NCBI GenBank assembly: GCA_964615305.1
Contig: CAZTNA010000005.1
Location: forward strand, 157,343 to 221,342
DNA length: 64,000 nt
Source of the DNA: Bog-950 sp964615305
GTDB taxonomy: Bacteria > Bacteroidota > Bacteroidia > Chitinophagales > LD1
Reading direction: 5' to 3'
Below the pieces are notes generated by a model. It was not told the origin of the DNA, made no database searches, and saw nothing but the letters and a program-made list of their open reading frames with translations. This document shows, one piece after another, positions 34,292-44,590 of the stretch (the stretch's first letter is position 1; each line of letters opens with the position of its first letter). A program made the position numbers and the translations under genes.

Positions 34292-36697
34292 TTATTCTTT
34301 TATAAACCTGCCGAGCGATTTTCGAATGCCATTGGCATCGGTTAGTGTAGCTAAATACACCCCAGCGGGTAAGTCTGCTACCGAAACATTCGCTACTTTG
34401 CCTTTGTTAGAAACATTGCCAACAACAAGTTCTCCAAGTGCATTGTAAAGATCAATGCTCGTATAATTTAAAACTGCAACATCTGAGTTGTTAGTTAAAT
34501 CAATGGTTAGTTGAATACTGGTTGGGTTGGGGTAAAGCGAAATGCCGGTAAGAGAAATTTCAGAAATGTTTTCACAACCGACATAAGCCGTATCGCAAAT
34601 GGAACTACTTCCATATTCGTTATAAGCAGTAAGACATATTTGAACGCTACCCCAATAGATGTTTAAAAATACGCTGTCGATATTTGTTATTAAAGTGTCT
34701 TGAAAGTTGCCCACATTATTTTCGTAAACACTAAACTGCCATACTACACTATCTGTATGATTTAAGGAACTGCCAACACTAACAAACGGCTCACACCAAT
34801 ACGTGTATGCTGCGTGAATGCTAACTACCGGCAGTAATTCAGGGTTGCTTTGAGATGTAATCACTAACCTGGCAGTATCGCAAAAACTTGGTTGTGAGTT
34901 ATCGCAGATTACATACCATACCGTATCGTTTCCAACAAATGTTGAATCAGGGGTGTAAGTAATGCTATCGCATCCGGTAATAGTAAATACGGCAGAGGAA
35001 GGGTAAATAGAAGTGATGCAAAATGCTCCACCGCTATTGCTGTCATTACCTGTTACATTTACACTCACACCGTCAGGTTGTAAAGCATTGGCGGCATCAT
35101 CATTTGCAATAGGGTATAAAGATGGGTTGCCGTATACCGTAAAAATTATCATGCCTGTATCACATTTTACAGGTGTGCCATCATCACAAATTTCATAATA
35201 GGCAGTGTCAGTGCCAACAAAAGCAGTGTCAGGCGTTATACTCACCATATCGCAACTGCCGCCAACATATTCGGATACATAAGGTGAACCCCAAACACTT
35301 GTCATACATATATTATCACCATCAGGATCAGCGTCATTTGTTGCCACATGAAAGATAGTGATAGAACTTCCTTGCGCTAAACTTACTGTATCATCTAATG
35401 CTACGGGTTTGTTGTTTCCTCCTCCGCTTATGCCGGTAACAACTACACTCTTACAAACTTGGTTTGAACCGGCACCGTTGGTTGCAGTTAAGCAAACATT
35501 GTAGGTGTTGTTGGCTGCATAAATATGATTTGGGTTTTGTGCAGTAGAAGTAGGTGAAGCATCCCCAAAATTCCAAAGCCATGATGTTGGTGTATTAGTA
35601 GAAAGATCAGTAAAGTTTACTAGCCCACCACTCGGATTTATCCAACTAAAATTTGCTACAGGTTGAGTTATAATATTGTTTACAACTACCTGTTTACAAA
35701 CCTGTGTGCTGCTTCCGCCCGCGTTAGTGGCTGTTAAGCAAACGGTATAAGTTCCATTAGCAGCGTATGTATGTGATGGGTTTTGCTGAGTAGAAGTTCC
35801 ACCGTCACCAAAACTCCAACTCCAAGATGTAGGATAGTTGTCTGACAGATCAGTAAAATCTACAACACCGCTACTTCCATTGGCAAAGCTGAAATCTGCC
35901 ATTGGAGCATAAGGTGGAATTTGAGAGTATGATACCGCACGCAAATTGTTTAATGAATCAAAATCAAAGGACACGGCACTTCCCTTACATTCTTTTGTAA
36001 GGTAAGTATAACGTACTGTTGAAGATGTGGTGGGGTATCCCGAGAGGGTAGCCCACGGAGAAAACGACAATAGTTTATATTCTATCAAAGTAGTAGTGGT
36101 TTCGTTTCTTTTGTTGCGCAGACATTTATATGTCCCAACAGGCGTTTTTACTGCTCCCCAGCCATCTACTGTATCGGTGTATGTACCAGTAACAGTAAAT
36201 CTAACCTGATCTACCGGTTGCCCAACCTGGCTTCCCGGAACAGTTTTAGTAAGCGAAAAATTGCCCGAGAAACTGGTGTTGTAATTCATCGGAAACTGGT
36301 ACACCACTGGTTTGGTTTGGTAAGCCGCGGATAATGTATTACCAAACAAAACGCCTTCAAAACCATCTAATGTCATATTTGCAGTGGTGGTATTAGTCAG
36401 TAAAAAATTAGCACCGTCAAGTGTAGTAGCAACATCTGCCTGCGGGCAAGTGGCTGCCTGCGATGCGTTCGGGGTGCGGTATTCTATTGTATCAGTTTTA
36501 TACTGAACCAAATTGCTGAAGTCGTAAAACTGATTAGCTCCTTTATTGCCGTAGTTTACTACCGGAAGTGGTAAAGTATCTGTTATAATTTTTTGTGTCC
36601 AAGCGGTCAGGGGTACATCGGTTGTCAAAAAAGAGATCTGAGCAACTGCCGAAGAACAAATAATAGCGAAAACAAAAAGCGTGGATTTTTTTTTCAT
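34292..36697 (-). CDS. Secreted PKD-domain surface protein with T9SS type A tail
   Basis: The 801-residue protein has a signal peptide ending AVAQ and an N-terminal region of about 250 residues I do not recognise. Two PKD domains follow at about 265-345 and 348-425 (WSFGDGGTSTQQNPSHTY and WNFGDASPTS cores). Next come two repeats with Asp-rich VATNDADPDGD and VTGNDSNSGG cores resembling cadherin-like tandem (Big_9-type) domains. An Ig-like stretch leads to a type A sorting domain (LYPNPTSIQLTIDL, DLPAGVYLATL). It is likely a surface adhesin or matrix protein exported by T9SS. It heads a leftward unit with two lipoproteins. Confidence 0.82.
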   Translation of the reverse strand: MKKKSTLFVFAIICSSAVAQISFLTTDVPLTAWTQKIITDTLPLPVVNYGNKGANQFYDFSNLVQYKTDTIEYRTPNASQAATCPQADVATTLDGANFLLTNTTTANMTLDGFEGVLFGNTLSAAYQTKPVVYQFPMNYNTSFSGNFSLTKTVPGSQVGQPVDQVRFTVTGTYTDTVDGWGAVKTPVGTYKCLRNKRNETTTTLIEYKLLSFSPWATLSGYPTTSSTVRYTYLTKECKGSAVSFDFDSLNNLRAVSYSQIPPYAPMADFSFANGSSGVVDFTDLSDNYPTSWSWSFGDGGTSTQQNPSHTYAANGTYTVCLTATNAGGSSTQVCKQVVVNNIITQPVANFSWINPSGGLVNFTDLSTNTPTSWLWNFGDASPTSTAQNPNHIYAANNTYNVCLTATNGAGSNQVCKSVVVTGISGGGNNKPVALDDTVSLAQGSSITIFHVATNDADPDGDNICMTSVWGSPYVSEYVGGSCDMVSITPDTAFVGTDTAYYEICDDGTPVKCDTGMIIFTVYGNPSLYPIANDDAANALQPDGVSVNVTGNDSNSGGAFCITSIYPSSAVFTITGCDSITYTPDSTFVGNDTVWYVICDNSQPSFCDTARLVITSQSNPELLPVVSIHAAYTYWCEPFVSVGSSLNHTDSVVWQFSVYENNVGNFQDTLITNIDSVFLNIYWGSVQICLTAYNEYGSSSICDTAYVGCENISEISLTGISLYPNPTSIQLTIDLTNNSDVAVLNYTSIDLYNALGELVVGNVSNKGKVANVSVADLPAGVYLATLTDANGIRKSLGRFIKE

Positions 36698-36766
36698 ACG
36701 CAGGTATTTTTTTAGCGTAATAAATCTAAAAACTTACAAGAACAGGGCAACCTCTGTATCTAAACC

Positions 36767-37453
36767 TTAATGCAAAAATTTAAGCGTAACGGTTTTGCCA
36801 TTGCTCATGAGTTGGCACAGGTAAATACCTTTAGGTAAATCGGGGATAGGTATGCGTGTAATGAAGTCACTTTGAAGAGACGAAACCAGTTGACCCATCA
36901 GGTTGAAAATTCTTACCTGTTTAAATGAATTTTTGTTGTCTATGTTCATCAGTGTTATATCGCTATTAGTCACCAAGTAACTAAAAGGTAAGTCTTCGTT
37001 CTTGAGCATGCCATTGGGATTCAGAATATTGAGAGGTATTCTTATAGAGTCGGCAATAGGGTTGGGGCTAATGGGCCAAACCACAACGACATCCGGTCCG
37101 GGAGTAAAATAAGGATGGTCAATATCAATGCTAAATATTGCCGGCACTGTTTCAAAAGGGTCGAGATAAACAGAGTCAGTGCTGTAAACAGGTTTGTTAA
37201 AAACAGAAGATGCCGAAAGATCTTGCTGAAGGTTTCGCATTCCAAAATCAAGACGATCGAAAAAAACCTGTTGTGAATCTGTATTAGTTACTTCGGCACT
37301 TATGGTAAGTTTATAACCAATACTTACGTTTAAGGTTGAATCTATAGTATAGCCCAACAAGCGCACTGCAATTCCGTTGGTTGCTTGGCTTAAGTTCCAC
37401 AACAGCATACAACACACTGTAATCAAAATTTTCTGTAGTGGTTTCGTTTTCAT
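36767..37453 (-). CDS. Small secreted protein with T9SS type A tail
   Basis: The 228-residue protein has a signal peptide of about 24 residues ending LSQA. A beta-rich central part contains VSIGYKLTISAEVTNTDSQQ and FFDRLDFGMR. The C-terminal sorting domain has QVRIFNLMGQLVSSLQ, ends PDLPKGIYLCQL, and has a Lys-containing terminus. The central part may be an adhesion-type beta sandwich, but I cannot name it. It lies 69 bases upstream of the larger PKD gene in the same direction and may share its transcript. Confidence 0.7.
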   Translation of the reverse strand: MKTKPLQKILITVCCMLLWNLSQATNGIAVRLLGYTIDSTLNVSIGYKLTISAEVTNTDSQQVFFDRLDFGMRNLQQDLSASSVFNKPVYSTDSVYLDPFETVPAIFSIDIDHPYFTPGPDVVVVWPISPNPIADSIRIPLNILNPNGMLKNEDLPFSYLVTNSDITLMNIDNKNSFKQVRIFNLMGQLVSSLQSDFITRIPIPDLPKGIYLCQLMSNGKTVTLKFLH

Positions 37454-37582
37454 AATTTATTGATGGCTAATGTAACAGCTTAGTTGCAATTGAAGTTTGT
37501 TTTTACATTTGTTTCTTACTCATTCAAACGTATTGTAATTATGCCTTCTTAATTACATCTTGCAGATTCAACACTATGTAAA

Positions 37583-39067
37583 ATGGAAATACTCAATAAC
37601 ATAATAAGCGTAATGAATAAAGAAGAGGTGCGAAACTTTAAACTTTGGATTCACAGCACCAATTCGCACGAGGCGCGAAAAGATGTATTACTCTTTGATT
37701 ATGCAAGGAAAGCCGGAGACAAGTACGATGAAGATCACATTTTCAAAAAGTTATATGGTAGTGGCGATAAAAATTCTTTTTACCGATTAAAGAATCGGTT
37801 ACAGGAAGACCTTGGTTACAACCTCTGCCTGTTGCATTTTGGTAAGCACGAAGCAAATAATCTGTTCCTATGGCTTTCGCTTTATCAGATTTTTACAACG
37901 CGTAATCAGCCGCAACTCGCATTTTATTTTTTGAAAAAGGCAGAAAAACGAGCATATAGCAATGAGAATTTCGAAATGCTTGACATTATCTACGCGGGTT
38001 TTGTGAAACTAAGTGCCGATTTGGCTTCTATCAATCCCGAAGAATACATTGAACGCAGAAAAGAAAACGCAATTAAACTGAACAAGATTCGGGAAACAGA
38101 TCAAACACTAGCTGCTGTTACGTATCGTCTTAAACTTTCACAAAACTATGGCAAGCGCGATGCGGGCTTGCTGAAGCTTTTAGACACCACTATTAAAGAG
38201 TTTGCCAATGACGAAGCCATACGAAGCAGCAAAACATTTCAAATGCGGGTGTTTAGGGCGGTAAGTCAGATTCTGATTCAGAATCACAATTTTCCGGAAC
38301 TCGAAAAATTTTCGCTTAATACATATCACAAATTTTTACACGAAAAATGGTTTGATAAAACCAACCATGAAACCAAGTTGCAAATGCTGGTGTATATTAT
38401 TAACTCAACTTTTAAGAACAGAAAGTTTGTCGAGAGTTTAGATTATGCGGAAACACTTGGAGAAGAGATGAGCGCATACAACAATCAGTATTACGACAAG
38501 TATTTGTTTTTCTATTACAACTCGCTGGTGATAAACTACGCGCAGATAGATTTTGGCAGAGGGCTGAAAGCACTGGATGAAATGGAGCGTGAAATAAAAG
38601 GCAAGAAGAATGCGTATTACGAATTCTTTATTCTGCTCAATAAAGCAACCCTACTTTTCTTCCAGAAAAAACACAACGAGGCCATTCGCAACTTAGTGCG
38701 CTTGTATGGCAATGACCATTACAAAAAAGCAGATATGGGTTTTAAGCTGAAAATAGCAGCAGCCGAATGCATAATGCAATATGAGAGTGGAGATAAAGAC
38801 ATGGTGTATAAGCGGGTTGAACAGGTAATAAAACAGTTCAGGCAGCCACTTAAAGCCGATGATTTTAAACGAGAGCGGTTTATTCTAAAACTTATACCAT
38901 CACTTACAGCTATAGCTAAACTACAAGAGCACAAAAAACTATTTTCAGAGGTTAAGAAATTCGTATCTGCACCTGTTAAAGGAAGTACCGAAGACGGAGA
39001 GGTATTGCGTTACAGGGCTTGGCTTGCCCCCAAAGTAGGTATTAGAGGAGAAGATTTGACTGAGTAA
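37583..39067 (+). CDS. Uncharacterised helical cytoplasmic protein
   Basis: The 494-residue protein has no signal peptide and is almost wholly helical, with a repetitive TPR-like texture. It has a recognisable N-terminal signature: VMNKEEVRNFKLW, RKDVLLFDYARKAGDKYDED, and FYRLKNRLQEDL. I recall similar starts in uncharacterised Bacteroidota proteins, but no function. The opening 100 residues could be a small protein- or nucleic-acid-binding module followed by a helical repeat scaffold. It stands alone between a leftward T9SS gene and the large PKD gene. The function is not known. Confidence 0.65.
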   Translation: MEILNNIISVMNKEEVRNFKLWIHSTNSHEARKDVLLFDYARKAGDKYDEDHIFKKLYGSGDKNSFYRLKNRLQEDLGYNLCLLHFGKHEANNLFLWLSLYQIFTTRNQPQLAFYFLKKAEKRAYSNENFEMLDIIYAGFVKLSADLASINPEEYIERRKENAIKLNKIRETDQTLAAVTYRLKLSQNYGKRDAGLLKLLDTTIKEFANDEAIRSSKTFQMRVFRAVSQILIQNHNFPELEKFSLNTYHKFLHEKWFDKTNHETKLQMLVYIINSTFKNRKFVESLDYAETLGEEMSAYNNQYYDKYLFFYYNSLVINYAQIDFGRGLKALDEMEREIKGKKNAYYEFFILLNKATLLFFQKKHNEAIRNLVRLYGNDHYKKADMGFKLKIAAAECIMQYESGDKDMVYKRVEQVIKQFRQPLKADDFKRERFILKLIPSLTAIAKLQEHKKLFSEVKKFVSAPVKGSTEDGEVLRYRAWLAPKVGIRGEDLTE

Positions 39068-39084
39068 GAAAACAACAACATATT

Positions 39085-39116
39085 TTTGCTTGACTGCCAA
39101 CCACAAAGCATATTTG
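39085..39116 (+). promoter_or_regulatory. Candidate promoter of the 1252-residue surface protein
   Basis: TTTG at 39085-39088 and CATATTTG at 39109-39116 are 20 bases apart, matching the Bacteroidota -33 TTTG and -7 TAnnTTTG pattern with one mismatch. The ATG is 58 bases downstream. It is the best-spaced promoter I saw in the window. Confidence 0.5.
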
Positions 39117-39173
39117 CGTATCAATAGAAAGTAACGAACTAGCTAAACTAATTTTTAAACCAAATTCATTTTT

Positions 39174-42100
39174 ATGAAAACAATTAAATCACTTTTACTT
39201 TTTGCGCTTTGTTGCTGGGGTTTATCAGCTAATGCGCAAACACTGTGCGGCATTTCCCAACCGTACTTTTACTGGGTAAATAACCCCAACAACGTACCAG
39301 TGTTTCACGATACCAGCACATACGCTTCTGGGTGGGCACCGGTTTCTTATGTGTGGGATTTTGGAGACGGAACATCTTCAACCCAGCCTTCACCGTCACA
39401 CGTGTTTGCTAACCCGGGTAACTACAACGTATGTATGTATGTAACTGCTCAGTTACAAGGGTCTGCTATAACTTGTACAGACACATTTTGTAAAATGTAT
39501 TCCAATTGCAATGGAGCTGTAGTAGCAACGTTCAACGCTGCTCAACAAGGAAATGGCATTGTACAGTTTACGGGAAGTGGCTCTTCTAATTATCCACCGC
39601 TAGTGTTTACATGGGATTTTGGTGATGGTTCATCCGGAACAGGAGCTAGTCCGGTTCACACCTATTCTACTCCGGGGTCATATATTGTTTGCTTAAATGT
39701 GACCGATGCCAACGGATGTTCTGGTTCGTATTGTCAGGCAGTAACGGTTACATCTTCCGTATGTGGAAATATAAATGCCTCTTTTACCATTACGAACCCA
39801 ACACAAGGAACAGTAGTACTTTCCAATTCGTCTTCAGGCACTACTGCCAATACTCTTTATCAATGGTGGATGGATGGTACTGCCCTAACCAATCCAACCC
39901 CAAACACAGCTTACACCGTAACAAATGTATCTGCCGGCTATCATACTTTCTGTTTGTATGTTTACGCCAACAACAATACGTTTTGTGACTCATCATGTGT
40001 TACTTACTATGTTCAAAGCGGAACCAATCCTTGCGCTGGAGTTAACGCCAGTTTCACCTACAATTCAGGCAATGGGAGTTTATCAGTAGCAAGCAATAGC
40101 ACCGGTGTGCCAGCAGGTGCCATGTATCAATGGTATTTAAACGGAACTGCTACACCATTAGCCCCCACTTATTTAACTTACAGTTGGAGCAATTTGCCGG
40201 CTGGCACTTATGATGTTTGCCTGTATATATGGGGCAGTAACCAGCAGTGGTGTGATAGCACTTGTCAAACAGTTATTGTACAAAACAGCAATCCTTGCCT
40301 AGGAATCTACTCACAGTTTACACATACTATGCAAGGCAATACAGGTACATTTATACCGAGTTCAAATACTGTGAACGTAACACATGTTTGGACGGTTAAC
40401 CACAACCCTGTAGGTACATCCCCCAACTTAACCTATACTTTCCCAACTAACCCCAACGCTGTAACATACACTGTTTGCCACACAGTAAGTTTACCGGGTA
40501 CAAACTGTTCTGATTCTACTTGTGTTAACATAACTATACCCGGATCCAACAACTGCAATTTACAAGCAGCCTATACATATACTAATCAAGGCAATCTGTA
40601 TACATTCACCGGCACTTACGCCAATACAGCCGGTTATACAAACATCTGGACAATAAACGGAACAGCCGTTGCCACTACAGGAACCTTTACATATACATTT
40701 CCAAGCGGCACCAACGTAGCGAATGTTTGCTACATAGTGTCAATACCCGGAACTATATGCAGCGATACTGCTTGCATGACTATTACAGTTAACCCGGGAA
40801 ATTGTCAAGGGGTAACAGCAGATATTGTTCGTAACATTAACCCTAATGGAGGCGGAGTAGATTTGAGTGTGTTGTTTACAGGATCTACAACTGCAACTTA
40901 TACATGGAGTAATGGAGCAACTACCCCAACTATAACCGTAGCCACATCAGGTTTTTACTGCGTAACTGTTGTAGATATTAACGGATGCAGCGCTACAGAT
41001 TGCGATTCTGTAGATATGGGTGGTTGCAGTATGCAATCATACATCGGAACCTCAAACAGTTCAGCACCTTGGGTACTTCAGGCGTATGTGTTTGGAGGAA
41101 CAGCACCTTATACTTATGTATGGAGCAACGGAGCATCTAATTCAAACATACTAACCGTTACAGCACCAGGAACCTATTGCGTTACTATTTATGATGCCCT
41201 ACAATGCAGCGCAACAGCCTGCTATAATGTAGGAAACACTACAAACCATGATACAATTTGTGGTGTAGTTTTTGAAGATCTAAACGGAAACGGAGTGCAG
41301 GATAACAATGAAAGTGGCTTTGTAGGCGGTCATATTTACATAGGCAACTATTCTGCTTTTGTAGATTCGTTTGGTCATTATTGGGCTGTAGTGCCGGCTG
41401 GTACTTACACTGTTTGGTATTGCGCACCGCAAGGTTATACATTCACCATACCGGTTAATTCACCCAATCCCAATGGCACATTAGCTAATTGCGCATCGTA
41501 CACGGTAACAACAACAGGAGGTTCGTTGTGTGGTTTCAACTTTGGCATTGTAAACAACAACGCCACCATTTGTGGTACAGTTTATTTTGATGCTGACAAT
41601 GACCACACACAAGATGTTGGCGAAAACGGAATACCGAATGTGCATGTGTATGTAAGCGGCAATGGAGCAACGTACCACGCGTACACTGACCAGAATGGCG
41701 ACTACTGTGTATTAGTTCCGGCAGGCACTTACACCGCAACTATCGGCTCAAACACTATAGGCGGTACAGTAACACCCACTTCTATTTCAGTAACAGTTAC
41801 AACAGGCGGTGTTTTTGGCAATAATGATTTCGGCATCTACACACCACCGGGTTCTTGTAATTTGAGCATTGACATTACCCCTCATACCACTATCACAGCC
41901 GGGTTTCCGGCCTGGTACGATATTGAAGTATGCAATATGGGGGGCAACATTGCCAGCGGAACAGTTAATATGTTCTATGATGCATCGCTTACTTTCAGCA
42001 ATTCATCACCTGCACAAACTTCGCACAATGCTTCTACGCACACTTTAACTTGGGCGCTTACTAACCTGCTGCCTGGCCAATGCGAATATTACTGGGTTGA

Positions 42101-42932
42101 TTTTGATGCTAACACTAATATTACTATCGGTCAGTTTGCATTCACTCTTGCTAATGTAATTACCAACGGTTGCCAGGATATAAACATGGCCAACAATGTA
42201 GATACCATTCACCAGAATGTAACAGGAAGTTGGGACCCTAACAACAAACTTGCTTATGTTACCAACTACGAACCTAACCCGGCTTTCCAAACTGTGTCAA
42301 GCCAAAATGGTGATCAACGGATTGAATACGTTGTCAATTTCCAAAATACCGGAACCGCACCGGCTGTTAACGTAGTGGTAGAAGATTTAATCAGTTCTGA
42401 TTTAGACATAAACAGCTTTGAATTGCTTGGTGCAAGCCACCCAATGACCGCAACATTAAATGGCAACCACATTAACTTTAAGTTCAGCTCAATCATGTTG
42501 CCGGACAGCACCAGCGATGAGCCAAATAGCCATGGATTTGTTCGCTTTGCCATTAATGCAGTAAACGGTTTACCGGGCGGACATGTAATAAGCGATGATG
42601 CTGCCATCTATTTTGATTATAACGCACCGGTAATTACTAACGATGCTGCTGTTACCATGCTTGATGCTAGCGGTATTGAAGAAACAGGTTCGGTTACTAC
42701 GGTTGTGGTGGCTCCCAATCCAATGAGTTCATACACTATTTTCAAAGTTAGTGGCGCTTCCAACGGTTTTAAACTTCGTATTCACGATATGACAGGTCGA
42801 ATGGTTAGCGATGAAATTTCAAACAGCAACACTTTGATGTTTGAAAAACATAACCTAAGCACCGGGGTGTATTCATATCAAGTTATCCAGGGTAGCAAGG
42901 TAAGTGCTAAAGGAAAACTTGTGATAGAATAA
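39174..42932 (+). CDS. Large multidomain surface protein (PKD, Ig-like, SdrD-like) with T9SS type A tail
   Basis: The 1252-residue protein has a signal peptide ending SANAQ, then two PKD domains at about 30-110 and 120-195 (VWDFGDGTSS and TWDFGDGSSG). About six Cys-containing Ig/SprB-like repeats follow to about 690, several ending in a CVTI/CVTV strand. Next come two SdrD-B-like domains from about 695 (CGVVFEDLNGNGVQD and CGTVYFDADNDHTQD). A DUF11-like and late beta-sandwich region has SWDPNNKLAYVTNYEPNP. The sorting domain at the end has IHDMTGRMVS and LSTGVYSYQVI. The high Cys, Asn and Thr content is typical of surface adhesins. It has its own promoter and terminator. Confidence 0.85.
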   Translation: MKTIKSLLLFALCCWGLSANAQTLCGISQPYFYWVNNPNNVPVFHDTSTYASGWAPVSYVWDFGDGTSSTQPSPSHVFANPGNYNVCMYVTAQLQGSAITCTDTFCKMYSNCNGAVVATFNAAQQGNGIVQFTGSGSSNYPPLVFTWDFGDGSSGTGASPVHTYSTPGSYIVCLNVTDANGCSGSYCQAVTVTSSVCGNINASFTITNPTQGTVVLSNSSSGTTANTLYQWWMDGTALTNPTPNTAYTVTNVSAGYHTFCLYVYANNNTFCDSSCVTYYVQSGTNPCAGVNASFTYNSGNGSLSVASNSTGVPAGAMYQWYLNGTATPLAPTYLTYSWSNLPAGTYDVCLYIWGSNQQWCDSTCQTVIVQNSNPCLGIYSQFTHTMQGNTGTFIPSSNTVNVTHVWTVNHNPVGTSPNLTYTFPTNPNAVTYTVCHTVSLPGTNCSDSTCVNITIPGSNNCNLQAAYTYTNQGNLYTFTGTYANTAGYTNIWTINGTAVATTGTFTYTFPSGTNVANVCYIVSIPGTICSDTACMTITVNPGNCQGVTADIVRNINPNGGGVDLSVLFTGSTTATYTWSNGATTPTITVATSGFYCVTVVDINGCSATDCDSVDMGGCSMQSYIGTSNSSAPWVLQAYVFGGTAPYTYVWSNGASNSNILTVTAPGTYCVTIYDALQCSATACYNVGNTTNHDTICGVVFEDLNGNGVQDNNESGFVGGHIYIGNYSAFVDSFGHYWAVVPAGTYTVWYCAPQGYTFTIPVNSPNPNGTLANCASYTVTTTGGSLCGFNFGIVNNNATICGTVYFDADNDHTQDVGENGIPNVHVYVSGNGATYHAYTDQNGDYCVLVPAGTYTATIGSNTIGGTVTPTSISVTVTTGGVFGNNDFGIYTPPGSCNLSIDITPHTTITAGFPAWYDIEVCNMGGNIASGTVNMFYDASLTFSNSSPAQTSHNASTHTLTWALTNLLPGQCEYYWVDFDANTNITIGQFAFTLANVITNGCQDINMANNVDTIHQNVTGSWDPNNKLAYVTNYEPNPAFQTVSSQNGDQRIEYVVNFQNTGTAPAVNVVVEDLISSDLDINSFELLGASHPMTATLNGNHINFKFSSIMLPDSTSDEPNSHGFVRFAINAVNGLPGGHVISDDAAIYFDYNAPVITNDAAVTMLDASGIEETGSVTTVVVAPNPMSSYTIFKVSGASNGFKLRIHDMTGRMVSDEISNSNTLMFEKHNLSTGVYSYQVIQGSKVSAKGKLVIE

Positions 42933-42963
42933 CCTTAATAAAGAATACTCATTACCCATTTTT

Positions 42964-42995
42964 CCCTGCTTCTGAAAAGAGGCAGGGTTTTTTTT
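42964..42995 (+). terminator. Rho-independent terminator with GAAA loop
   Basis: CCCTGCTTCT pairs with AGAGGCAGGG (one T-G wobble) across a GAAA loop and runs into eight T. It lies 32 bases after the stop of the large surface protein gene and before the convergent hutH end. Confidence 0.9.
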
Positions 42996-43015
42996 GTTTA
43001 ATCAGGAGAAGCGCA

Positions 43016-44506
43016 TTATGTTAAATCAATCGTGCGCATAAAGTCAACGGTAACCTGTATGTCGTTATAAAGAATACGGTCTTGAGAGTAGTGTGGCACT
43101 ATTTTGCGGTAGTCAGACTTTACTTTTTCAATTAAAACTGAGCTATTAAGTGGTGCGCGAAAGTCAAGTGCCTGCATGGCTGTCATAAATTCAATAGCCA
43201 GAACTTTTTCTATGTTGTAAACAATTTTGTATGTTTTTACTGCCGCGTTTGCCCCCATGCTTACATGATCTTCTTGCCCATCGCTGCTGGTAATAGTATC
43301 AACACTAGCAGGTGTGGCCAACTGCTTGTTCATTGATACTATTGAAGCTGCCGTATATTGAGGAATCATTAATCCGGAGTTTAATCCACTATCTGCCACT
43401 AAAAATTTTGGCAATGAGCGCTTCCCTGAAATCAACTGAAATGTTCTGCGTTCTGAAATGCTAGCCAGTTCACTCATAGCTATACCCAGATAATCAAGAG
43501 CAATAGCCAGTGGCTCACCGTGAAAATTTCCCCCACTAAGAATCAAGTTTTCTTCTTCAAAAATTAAAGGGTTGTCCGTTACTGCATTTATCTCCCGTTC
43601 AAATACATCACGTACTTGCGCAATAGCATACTTCACAGCTCCGTGAACCTGTGGAACACACCGAAAAGAATAGGGATCTTGAATATTCTCTTTTTGTTGG
43701 GAAGCAATCTGACTGCCGTTCAAAAAATGTAAAACATTTTTTGCGCTTTCAATCTGGCCTTCATGGTTTCGGATTTTTTGTATGGCCGGGTGAAACGGAT
43801 TGGTTTGCGCATCGAAAGCATCAACAGCTACTGCTGCGGTAAAGTCTGCAAGTTTCGAAACGCGCTCGGCTTCAATCAAAGAGTAGCAGCCCCAGGCACT
43901 CATAAACTGTGTTCCGTTAAGCAGTGCCAATCCTTCTTTTGCTCTAAGAGTAACAGGAGTAATGTTTAACTCTTTCAACACATCTTCTGTGTTTCGTATT
44001 TTTCCATTGTAGCGCACTGTGCCTTTGCCAATCAATGGTAAAGTAAGATGAGCCAAAGGTGCCAAATCGCCACTGGCGCCTAAAGAGCCTACTTCCCAAA
44101 CCACCGGTAGTACCCCAGCGTTGTAAAACTCAATGAGTTTTTCTACTACCTCAATGGTAACTCCCGAATGTCCTTGTGCTAGTGCTTTTACTTTCAGCAA
44201 CATCATCAGTTTTACCACCTCATTTTTTACTTCATCGCCCATACCGCAGGCATGGCTCATTACTAAGTTTTCTTGTAACTTTTCCAGTTGATCGGGCGCA
44301 ATTTCAACATCACATAAAGCTCCAAAACCGGTGTTAATTCCATAGTAGCGTGCTCCGGGTTCGGCTATTTTTTTTTCTAAAAAACTACGATTTGCCCGTA
44401 TTTTATTTTTCGATTCTATACTTAACTCAATGGCAGATGATGCATTAGATAAAAAAGTACGAAGATCGCTGAGTGAAATAGCGCTGTTAGATACAATGTA
44501 AGCCAT
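43016..44506 (-). CDS. hutH: Histidine ammonia-lyase
   Basis: HutH removes ammonia from histidine to give urocanate. ATG 44506 gives 496 residues beginning MAYIVSNSAISLSDLR. An ATG 26 codons upstream adds a basic lead atypical of the family. The self-made MIO cofactor comes from Ala144-Ser145-Gly146 in GSLGASGDLAPL. Other marks are YGINTGFG near 55 and the HGEPLA, QYTAAS and HVSMG segments that line the site. It is convergent with the surface-protein gene and divergent from the choice-of-anchor-B gene. The partner ftcD is at 28554; the middle pathway genes are not here. Confidence 0.95.
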   Translation of the reverse strand: MAYIVSNSAISLSDLRTFLSNASSAIELSIESKNKIRANRSFLEKKIAEPGARYYGINTGFGALCDVEIAPDQLEKLQENLVMSHACGMGDEVKNEVVKLMMLLKVKALAQGHSGVTIEVVEKLIEFYNAGVLPVVWEVGSLGASGDLAPLAHLTLPLIGKGTVRYNGKIRNTEDVLKELNITPVTLRAKEGLALLNGTQFMSAWGCYSLIEAERVSKLADFTAAVAVDAFDAQTNPFHPAIQKIRNHEGQIESAKNVLHFLNGSQIASQQKENIQDPYSFRCVPQVHGAVKYAIAQVRDVFEREINAVTDNPLIFEEENLILSGGNFHGEPLAIALDYLGIAMSELASISERRTFQLISGKRSLPKFLVADSGLNSGLMIPQYTAASIVSMNKQLATPASVDTITSSDGQEDHVSMGANAAVKTYKIVYNIEKVLAIEFMTAMQALDFRAPLNSSVLIEKVKSDYRKIVPHYSQDRILYNDIQVTVDFMRTIDLT

Positions 44507-44590
44507 GCGAAGCTGAGATTTATTTTTCAAAACTAATTTTTGCGATTTAATGAAGTAATTCGCTGACCGTTGTGCCCTCATCAATTTCTA

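Noticed and set aside
39174..42932. CRISPR-like or tandem DNA repeats in the large surface gene
   Set aside because: The repetition is at protein-domain level only; no constant-length DNA repeats with unique spacers.
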